Assembly (NCBI GenBank): GCA_030612225.1
Contig: JAUWOH010000073.1
Span: 1-11,158 of the forward strand
DNA from: Desulfobacteraceae bacterium
GTDB lineage: Bacteria > Desulfobacterota > Desulfobacteria > Desulfobacterales > JAUWMJ01
Reading direction: 5' to 3'
Length of the DNA: 11,158 nt
The position numbers and the translations under genes were made by a program. Every line of letters begins with the position of its first letter. The stretch's first letter is position 1. The notes under the pieces are model-generated. The model was given only the letters and a program-made list of their open reading frames with translations. It was not told the origin of the DNA and searched no databases. Below are positions 6,259 to 11,158 of this stretch, piece by piece.

Positions 6259-6324
6259 ATGGCCTTAGAAAGTAATCGGGCTCAAATATTAAAAGATCTC
6301 AATAAAAGGAGGAAAATATCATGA
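6259..6324 (+). CDS. Possible 21-codon leader ORF overlapping the hsp20 start
   Basis: ATG 6259 opens MALESNRAQILKDLNKRRKI plus a final Ser, and its TGA (6322-6324) overlaps the hsp20 ATG (6321-6323) as ATGA. TAAGGA lies eight bases before the start, a fair ribosome site. The hsp20 Shine-Dalgarno AGGAGG is inside this ORF, read as tandem AGG AGG arginine codons. This arrangement would couple hsp20 translation to ribosome passage through the leader. No family is recognised and chance is possible at this length. Confidence 0.35.
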   Translation: MALESNRAQILKDLNKRRKIS

Positions 6325-6764
6325 ATATTGTAAGATGGACACCATTAAGAGATATGGCAATTTTGCAAAATCGTTTTAACCGGTTTTTTGATGAGGATTT
6401 TTATTCACCAGGCCGGGAAAATGATGAACTGGCAATGACCAGCTGGAATCCGGTTGTTGATATTTATGATAATGACAACAATATTGTCATAAAAGCTGAA
6501 CTGCCAGGAATGGATAAAAAGGATATTGCGATCGATTTAAAGGACAGGGTTTTGACTCTCAAAGGTGAGCGCTCCTTTGAAAATGAAGTTAAGGAGGAAA
6601 ATTATTACAAAAGGGAAAGAGCTTTCGGGAAATTTCACAGGGCTTTTACATTGCCTGTAGGCCTGAACGCTGATAAGATCAAAGCTGATTTTAAGGACGG
6701 TGTTTTGAAAATAGATATTCCTAAACCTGAAGTGGAAAAACCGAAGCAAATCACGATACACTAA
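6321..6764 (+). CDS. Small heat-shock protein, Hsp20/alpha-crystallin family
   Basis: ATP-independent holdase chaperone of 147 residues that binds unfolding proteins in the cytoplasm. The N-terminal arm has the bacterial class A-like opening MNIVRWTPLRDMAILQNRFN and FFDE. The alpha-crystallin domain spans about 42-136 (W42-N-P-V-V-D, 'IKAELPGMDKKDI', 'LTLKGER', 'GKFHRAFTLP', and A122-x4-GVL 127-129), and the C-terminal anchor motif I-T-I (144-146) is present. Length and all landmarks are normal for the family. The ribosome site AGGAGG is strong. It is the only plus-strand gene here, transcribed convergently with the XRE-cupin gene, and appears monocistronic apart from the possible leader ORF. 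Confidence 0.97.
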   Translation: MNIVRWTPLRDMAILQNRFNRFFDEDFYSPGRENDELAMTSWNPVVDIYDNDNNIVIKAELPGMDKKDIAIDLKDRVLTLKGERSFENEVKEENYYKRERAFGKFHRAFTLPVGLNADKIKADFKDGVLKIDIPKPEVEKPKQITIH

Positions 6765-6793
6765 GCATTATTCATCATTCATTAAAATTTCTA

Positions 6794-6839
6794 TAACCGT
6801 TCAGGGGGTCAAGGTGAACCCTGAACCCCTGAACGGTTA
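6794..6839 (+). terminator. 18-bp stem-loop downstream of hsp20
   Basis: TAACCGTTCAGGGGGTCA (6794-6811) pairs with 6822-6839 at 17 of 18 positions around a 10-base loop, about 30 bases after the hsp20 stop. There is no U-run, so it may act as a 3'-stabilising or factor-assisted stop. Its words (CCTGAACGGTTA) match the repeats near 6011-6023, so it may equally be a copy of the dispersed repeat family. Confidence 0.5.
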
Positions 6840-6895
6840 CGATCAACTCACCCCCACGCCCATTCAGAACAAAAAGGTCGCACAATCACCGTCCT

Positions 6896-7003
6896 GTAAG
6901 CGGTCACAGGTGCTGCATATGTGCGTGGTCAGGGCGACCAGCTATAGTCTGCTATGCTGATCGCCCTGAGCGCGTGCAGAATGCGGTGCCTGTGAACGCT
7001 TAC
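6896..7003. repeat. 108-bp imperfect inverted repeat between convergent genes
   Basis: Left arm 6896-6943 (GTAAGCGGTCACAGG..., ending AGGGCGACCAGC) mirrors right arm 6956-7003 (GCTGATCGCCCT... ending GTGAACGCTTAC), with mismatches concentrated around 6911-6928. The innermost part AGGGCGAYCAGC with CTAT/ATAG forms a strong hairpin. It lies between the convergent hsp20 and XRE-cupin genes, so it could terminate both transcripts. It is more GC-rich than its surroundings, suggesting an inserted repeat. CGATCAAC occurs at 6840-6847 and again at 7004-7011, the latter overlapping the stop of the XRE-cupin gene. Confidence 0.6.
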
Positions 7004-7006
7004 CGA

Positions 7007-7645
7007 TCAACCTTCATAAAGTACGGCTAATATAGTAGCTTTTCCACTTTTTGCTGCAATCAGGTGTGGTGTGGTGGAAAGGTAATAAACGCTGTCTCCG
7101 GGTTCAAGGGCGAACGCATCTTCTCCGATTTTCAGGGATACAACACCATCTAAGACATAAATGAATTCTTCTCCTTCATGAACCGAAGTTTCCTGGTCGG
7201 GATTTTCTTCAAGCTGCACAATCATGGCCTCCATATGGCGGCCCTTTACTTCAGGAGCAAGACTTTTATATGCATAGACCTGCTTTTTGCCTTCATGGGA
7301 TGTAGATCTTGATACAACTTTCCGTTCATCTTTACGAGTTATTGAATAAAGCTTGTTTCCAACACCCGAAACAAGACGGCCAAGGGCGCTGTCAAGAGCC
7401 TTTGAAAGTTTGATAAGCGTTCCGAGTTGTGGTTGCACCTTATCTTCTTCTATGTTGGAAAGGAGTTCAACATCAAAACCTGTCAGTTTTGACAACTCGT
7501 TAAGGGAGAGCCCTTTTTCTTTCCTTAAGGATTCTATCCGTTTACCTATTTCTTCAACACCCTTTGTGGCAGTTGATGAAATTTCACCTGTCAGTTCTTC
7601 AAAAGAGTCAACTACGATTTGAGGTTTTTGAGCATTTTCTTCCAT
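7007..7645 (-). CDS. XRE-family regulator with C-terminal cupin domain
   Basis: Probable transcription factor of 212 residues joining an N-terminal helix-turn-helix (about 33-90: 'IGKRIESLRKEKGLSLNELSKLTG', 'LLSNIEEDKVQPQLGTLIKLSKAL') to a C-terminal cupin_2 sensor (about 135-210: 'SVHEGEEFIYVLDG' and 'LEPGDSVYYLSTTPHLI'). The first cupin motif has only one of the two usual His residues, so metal binding is uncertain. The start is set at 7645: GAGGAG is six bases before this ATG but touches the alternative ATG two codons upstream (7651), leaving no spacing for it. It lies 57 bases after the acyl-CoA dehydrogenase gene in the same direction, probably as one operon, and presumably controls that gene in response to an acyl or other small carboxylic ligand. 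Confidence 0.93.
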   Translation of the reverse strand: MEENAQKPQIVVDSFEELTGEISSTATKGVEEIGKRIESLRKEKGLSLNELSKLTGFDVELLSNIEEDKVQPQLGTLIKLSKALDSALGRLVSGVGNKLYSITRKDERKVVSRSTSHEGKKQVYAYKSLAPEVKGRHMEAMIVQLEENPDQETSVHEGEEFIYVLDGVVSLKIGEDAFALEPGDSVYYLSTTPHLIAAKSGKATILAVLYEG

Positions 7646-7702
7646 TTTCATCTCCTCAACAGTATATTTATAAAATATTTATTGCAAATGAGCAGGGTTC
7701 GA

Positions 7703-8854
7703 TCATAAAACACCTATGTGTCTTGCAATAACAATGCGCTGCACTTCCGAGGTCCCTTCGCCGATGTCCAGAAGTTTCTGATCCCTGTAAAATCTTTCCA
7801 CATCGTATTCCTTCATGAGGCCATAACCACCGTGTAGTTGAACCGCATGGTTTGCGCATCGATACATAGTTTCGGAACAGTAAAGTTTTGCCATGGCCGC
7901 TTCTTTGGAAAAGCGCATATCGTTATCACGCAGCCAGCATGCCTTGTAAAGAAGCAAGCGTGCGCATTCAATTTCCATGGCCATATCGGCCAGCTTAAAA
8001 GCGTTCACCTGAAATTTTGCTATGGGTCTGCCGAACTGTTCCCTTTCATTGCTGTATTTTAGCGCCATATCAAGACAACCCTGAGCGCCGCCAAGGCCCA
8101 TGGCTCCGATGGACAGACGTCCTCCGTCCAAGGTCTGCATCATCTGGTGAAATCCATCTCCTCTTGGGCCAAGGAGATTATCCTTTGGTACACGGCAATC
8201 CTCAAAATATAGTTCACTGGTATTAGAAGCCCGCCACATCATTTTACCGTGCATTTCCTTTGCAGTGTAGCCAGGGGTTCCTGTCTCCACAATGATACAG
8301 GAAAGCTCCGGCCGGCCGTCGTCACGGGTGCCGGTACGACACAAAACGGTTGATCCGGCGGTAATTTTAGCGGCACCATTTGTAATGAAGATCTTGCTTC
8401 CGTTAATAACCCACTCATTGCCATCCAAAACGGCAGTTGTCTGGGCATTCGAGGCGTCCGAGCCCGCATTGGGTTCAGTCAGTCCAAAGCCCCAAAGTGT
8501 TTCTCCTTTGCAAAGTTTAGGAAGGTATTTTTTCTTTTGTTCTTCATTCCCAAAATAGTAAAGGGGACCGACTCCAAGGGAATTCTCAGCGGCCACTGTT
8601 GCTGCGTGCGAGCCGTCAACCCTGGCGATTTCTTCAACCGCAATGATATATGAGATATAGTCCATACCCTGGCCGCCGTACTGTTCTGAAACAAATATCC
8701 CAAACAGACCGAGTTCAGCCATCTTTTGCATTGTTTCGTATGAGAACTCTTCTTTTTCATCCAGCTCCTGAGCAACCGGTTTAATCTCGTTTTCAGCAAA
8801 ACTGCGAACCGATTCACGTAAAATCTCCTGTTCAGTAGAAAGAGTATAATCCAT
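7703..8854 (-). CDS. Acyl-CoA dehydrogenase
   Basis: FAD enzyme of 383 residues that introduces the alpha,beta double bond in an acyl-CoA, passing electrons to electron-transfer flavoprotein. It has the complete three-domain layout: N-terminal helical domain from MDYTLSTEQEILRESVRSFA, middle domain 'GFGLTEPNAGSDA' (122-134) and 'WVINGSKIFITNG', and C-terminal domain with 'REQFGRPIAKFQ', 'QLHGGYGLMKEYDVERFYRD' and 'IGEGTSEVQR', whose Glu366 is the expected catalytic base of the short/medium-chain group. Length is normal and the ribosome site AAGGAG is well placed. Chain-length or branched specificity cannot be fixed by eye. It is followed by the XRE-cupin gene and preceded by a palindromic operator candidate. 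Confidence 0.96.
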   Translation of the reverse strand: MDYTLSTEQEILRESVRSFAENEIKPVAQELDEKEEFSYETMQKMAELGLFGIFVSEQYGGQGMDYISYIIAVEEIARVDGSHAATVAAENSLGVGPLYYFGNEEQKKKYLPKLCKGETLWGFGLTEPNAGSDASNAQTTAVLDGNEWVINGSKIFITNGAAKITAGSTVLCRTGTRDDGRPELSCIIVETGTPGYTAKEMHGKMMWRASNTSELYFEDCRVPKDNLLGPRGDGFHQMMQTLDGGRLSIGAMGLGGAQGCLDMALKYSNEREQFGRPIAKFQVNAFKLADMAMEIECARLLLYKACWLRDNDMRFSKEAAMAKLYCSETMYRCANHAVQLHGGYGLMKEYDVERFYRDQKLLDIGEGTSEVQRIVIARHIGVL

Positions 8855-8884
8855 AGTTTCTCCTTAATGTAAATGGGATAGGCC

Positions 8885-8910
8885 TTTGAACCAATCGCTT
8901 TAGGTTCAAA
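8885..8910. promoter_or_regulatory. Operator candidate TTTGAACC-N10-GGTTCAAA before the acyl-CoA dehydrogenase gene
   Basis: Perfect 8-bp inverted half-sites (8885-8892 and 8903-8910) separated by ten bases, about 30 bases upstream of the dehydrogenase start. The dyad size suits a dimeric regulator; the XRE-cupin protein encoded in the same operon is the obvious candidate. No clear -35/-10 pair could be assigned. Confidence 0.5.
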
Positions 8911-8921
8911 TTCAACAAAAT

Positions 8922-9180
8922 TTTACAAACTTAAAAAGCAACTTGAGGTATAGGGTGATTAGATTTAAAATGGCTGACTGTTTGAGCGTATTAGTGAGCG
9001 TTAAGAAAGAACGACAATTTAAATAACATTTTCTATGGATCGGAAAATGCCAGTGCAAGCTTGTTTTATATGAAAGGATTGATCTAAGTTCTTTCTTAAC
9101 GCTCACTTATGCGCGAGTTTCAGACACTTTTAAATATAATTACCCTATGCCTCAAGTTAACCTCATAATGAGTTTGTAAA
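8922..9180. mobile_element. Second large palindromic MITE-like element, about 259 bp
   Basis: Outer arms TTTACAAACT (8922-8931) and AGTTTGTAAA (9171-9180) are perfect complements. Inside, 8940-9012 and 9088-9158 form long inverted arms: AACTTGAGG-ATAGGGT-ATTA-ATTTAAAA matches with few changes, a divergent stretch of about 22 bases follows, then GTGAGCGTTAAGAAAGAAC matches perfectly over 19 bases. The 75-base centre has a small stem CATTTTC/GAAAATG (9027-9049). TTCAAATT occurs outside each end (8905-8912 and 9188-9195), a possible target duplication. There is no coding capacity. It fills the 344-base gap between the lipoprotein stop and the dehydrogenase promoter. It is not the same sequence as the 2072-2299 element. 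Confidence 0.6.
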
Positions 9181-9198
9181 TTTCTGATTCAAATTAGG

Positions 9199-9654
9199 CT
9201 ATTTTAAGCTTCTTAAGAGCATTTCAGCTCTCTTTTTTTCCAACCTGACCAAAGCATAGTAGTAACCTGGAAGACCATATATGCCGTTTCGGTCGTACCA
9301 TCGCTCAATAACTTCAGTAAAGTTAAGTTCAGTATCAGACAGGGCTTCTATAAGTTGTGCTGAATATTCACCACGAGTCGTGCTTATAATAAGATCGTGG
9401 CTGGTTATATGGGTGATAATGGTTTTGCCAAGCTCTGCACGGGCACGAATGATTGCCTGGTTCCATGCGTCTTTAATATTACGGGTAGGGCCTGAGATTC
9501 CTACAGCGTAAAAGCACTTTTCATCATGGGGAATTGAATTTACCCACTGTGGAGCGGTTTCTTTTTCAGGTTTCGGGGTAGTTATACAGCCGACAGTTAT
9601 GAGTGAAAAACACAGAATAAAGATGACAAAAAATGTTAAAAATATTGACTTCAT
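9199..9654 (-). CDS. LPP20-family-like small lipoprotein
   Basis: Secreted, probably lipid-anchored envelope protein of 151 residues. The signal peptide has a long hydrophobic core ending in LITVGC, so Cys23 should be lipidated (the -3 residue is Thr rather than the usual Leu). After a Pro/charged linker, 'PQWVNSIPHDEKCFYAVGISGP' followed by 'DAWNQAIIRARAELGKTI' resembles the LPP20/LPP20-like domain (P-x-W then VG, then an Ala-rich helix); the C-terminal end '.YYALVRLEKKRAEMLL' also fits. Ribosome site AAAGGA is properly spaced. It lies 87 bases downstream of the activase gene on the same strand; a functional link is not evident. The role of the family is poorly known. Confidence 0.8.
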   Translation of the reverse strand: MKSIFLTFFVIFILCFSLITVGCITTPKPEKETAPQWVNSIPHDEKCFYAVGISGPTRNIKDAWNQAIIRARAELGKTIITHITSHDLIISTTRGEYSAQLIEALSDTELNFTEVIERWYDRNGIYGLPGYYYALVRLEKKRAEMLLRSLK

Positions 9655-9741
9655 GTTTTCCTTTCTTTTGCGCGAACCCTAATCAATTTTTTTTCGAGCT
9701 TCGAATATAGAATAAAATAGCCGATGTATCAAGAGCCAATT

Positions 9742-11158
9742 TCAGTTATTCATAAGCATCCTTTCATGTAATCGCTCTGCACGCAGGCAGAATGCTTCGA
9801 GTTTTGCAGTTATCAACTGCGGGAAAGGCGAGCCGTCACTTTCGATGGCAAGAAAAGGCAGGTCTTCCGTTTCCGCCAAAATGGAACGAAGCCGCTTATT
9901 TTTTGGGTCGGTTTTCAGCTTTTCTTCCCGGTTCATCGTTTCATTGAGAATAGCTTCAGAAAGGCGATTGGGCATGCAGCCAAATGGGCCGATGGCAATT
10001 ACACCACAGGAGTCGACGGCTATTTCCGACATGGAACTCCCTACAGTCAGGATGGCTTCGCCTGCCAGGTTCTCTGATATATATGGCTTTCCATTATTAA
10101 TTATTGACCTGATGTTAATAGGTTTAGAATGAACAAGACCGGACCGGGATAATATTGACTTGATACGCCTTTCGTCTTTGGCCATGAACTTCTTTCTGAT
10201 GAAAAATACCAGCTTTTCCATTTTTGTCATTTGATAGTCGGTGAGTCCCTTTTCAACAAGGTAGTCGGAGTAATGAACCCATTCGGTGATCGGTGAGCAG
10301 ATGGATGCAAAGCCTTTTTCAGCAAGGCGTTCGGTTAAGAACTGGCGGGATAAAGAGTCTCTTCTGACGAATATTTCCCCTGTCAGCGAGATAACGGGAA
10401 CTTCCCCCGGCGGACGCTTCAAAGAAATCCGACCAAGTCTGTCGGCTGTTTTTAAAAGCTGTTTTTCCAGTTTTACGAAATTACACCTTTCAAGTTCGCC
10501 GGATATCAGGGTCAGCTCTTTGTCGAATGTCCGCATTGCTGAATCGGTATCAGTTGCGTTAGCAAGTATCATTGAGCGGATGTCTTCCATGACATCAGAT
10601 ACCATGATTGCCCAAAATCCCTTTCGTTCGAACCCATTTCCCATTCCTACGTAAGAGTTTTCCGATGTCAGGGAAAGTAAAGCCACATCAGGGATTTCAA
10701 GCCTTTTTATCAGATCTTCCATAAAGATGGCATACTGGCCAAAGCGGCAGGGACCGGAACCTGTAGCCATAAAATAAACAAGAACTTCGTCTTTTTTTCT
10801 CTTATTTTGAATGTAATTAAGCAAGGTTCCAGTTGTAAGAATAAGCGGAAGACATTCCTTACATGAGGTATTGCCGCGGCCAAGTTTTAAAATTTTTCCG
10901 TCTGAAGGCGCATGCGCTTTTGCATTAATGCCAAAGCCACGAAATACTGCTGTTATTAATTCTGTGGCAATTTTTCCCATGGAAGGAAAAAGCATTGTTA
11001 TACTGGGGTCTGTGATTGCAAGTGCTTTTCCAGAGGATGTCATCACTTTTGCTGTGCCATTGTCGAGCATAATTCGAGCGGGCTTAAAATTTTGTTTTTT
11101 TGAAAGAATTTGTTTACGGGTTACAAGTTGCCTGTATGCACTGATTATATCAAGAAAA
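9742..11158 (-). CDS. C-terminal part of a large acyl-CoA dehydratase activase-type protein (BcrAD/BadFG, DUF2229), 5' end outside the window
   Basis: 471 residues are visible and the frame is open through the right edge; ATG 11070 is internal, because the 29 codons upstream (FLDIISAYRQLVTRKQ...) continue the fold and have no ribosome site before the ATG. Landmarks are those of the DUF2229 and dehydratase-like C-terminal region of very large activase proteins (often above 1,000 residues): 'LFPSMGK', 'LKLGRGNTSCKECLPLILTTG', 'GSGPCRFGQYAIFMEDLI', 'LTSENSYVGMGNGF', 'GEIFVRRDSLSR', 'GPFGCMPNRLSEAI'. Conserved Cys in CKEC, GPC and FGC could ligate an iron-sulfur cluster. Relatives are thought to drive ATP-dependent one-electron reduction in anaerobic (R)-2-hydroxyacyl-CoA dehydratase-type chemistry. 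The N-terminal ASKHA ATPase domains would lie beyond the window. The actual substrate is unknown for this family form. Confidence 0.9.
   Translation of the reverse strand, partial: FLDIISAYRQLVTRKQILSKKQNFKPARIMLDNGTAKVMTSSGKALAITDPSITMLFPSMGKIATELITAVFRGFGINAKAHAPSDGKILKLGRGNTSCKECLPLILTTGTLLNYIQNKRKKDEVLVYFMATGSGPCRFGQYAIFMEDLIKRLEIPDVALLSLTSENSYVGMGNGFERKGFWAIMVSDVMEDIRSMILANATDTDSAMRTFDKELTLISGELERCNFVKLEKQLLKTADRLGRISLKRPPGEVPVISLTGEIFVRRDSLSRQFLTERLAEKGFASICSPITEWVHYSDYLVEKGLTDYQMTKMEKLVFFIRKKFMAKDERRIKSILSRSGLVHSKPINIRSIINNGKPYISENLAGEAILTVGSSMSEIAVDSCGVIAIGPFGCMPNRLSEAILNETMNREEKLKTDPKNKRLRSILAETEDLPFLAIESDGSPFPQLITAKLEAFCLRAERLHERMLMNN

Noticed and set aside
7649..7651. Upstream ATG as start of the XRE-cupin gene
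   Set aside because: GAGGAG abuts this codon with no spacing, while it is ideally placed for the ATG at 7645.
8912..9106. 64-codon minus-strand ORF
   Set aside because: It overlaps the second palindromic element, has no ribosome site and no recognisable protein features.
9691..9707. Possible terminator with TTCGA/TCGAA stem beside a T-run
   Set aside because: On the minus strand, where the genes are, the homopolymer after the stem is A, not T, so it is in the wrong orientation.
11068..11070. ATG as the start of the activase gene
   Set aside because: The frame stays open upstream to the window edge with family-like sequence, and no Shine-Dalgarno precedes this ATG; the gene is simply cut by the window.

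Overview
The window looks like chromosomal DNA of an anaerobic, probably sulfate-reducing desulfobacterium (Desulfobacteraceae-like). The grounds are the AT-rich composition, a large acyl-CoA dehydratase activase-type protein, an acyl-CoA dehydrogenase paired with an XRE-cupin regulator, an LPP20-like lipoprotein, and intergenic spaces filled with palindromic and 'CCCTTGAATCC'-type repeats. The taxonomic assignment is inference from gene content. There is no rRNA, tRNA, CRISPR array, phage gene or transposase.

Layout, left to right. (1) 1-5175, all minus strand: an amino-acid uptake and catabolism locus. In transcription order it holds a GntR/FCD repressor, a saccharopine/lysine-6-dehydrogenase-like oxidoreductase, a family-3 periplasmic binding protein, two HisM/GlnP-type permeases and a GlnQ-type ATPase cut by the left edge. 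Identical 15-bp sequences with the core ATGTATACAT lie upstream of the regulator gene and of the dehydrogenase gene, so the regulator probably controls itself and the whole locus. A perfect 16-bp hairpin follows the binding-protein gene. A 228-bp palindromic MITE-like element with an apparent 6-bp target duplication has inserted at the base of that hairpin, ahead of the permeases. (2) 5317-5913, minus: a small protein that reads as two tandem ribbon-helix-helix units plus a helical tail. (3) 5914-6320: repeat-rich intergenic DNA with the promoter of the next gene. (4) 6321-6764, plus: an Hsp20 small heat-shock protein, possibly preceded by a 21-codon leader ORF joined to it by an ATGA overlap. 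(5) 6765-7006: two hairpin-forming inverted repeats between convergent genes. (6) 7007-8854, minus: acyl-CoA dehydrogenase followed by an XRE-cupin regulator, with a palindromic operator candidate upstream. (7) 8922-9180: a second large palindromic element. (8) 9199-11158, minus: the C-terminal part of a large BcrAD/BadFG-type (DUF2229) activase running off the right edge, then a small lipoprotein.

How the genes work together: the first locus would bring in an amino acid and oxidise its amino group under control of the FCD repressor. The dehydrogenase/XRE-cupin pair would oxidise an acyl-CoA under local control. The activase-type protein suggests further anaerobic acyl-CoA chemistry, but its partners lie outside the window. 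The least ordinary items are the two long palindromic elements, the tandem-RHH protein, the possible hsp20 leader ORF and the paired FCD operators.
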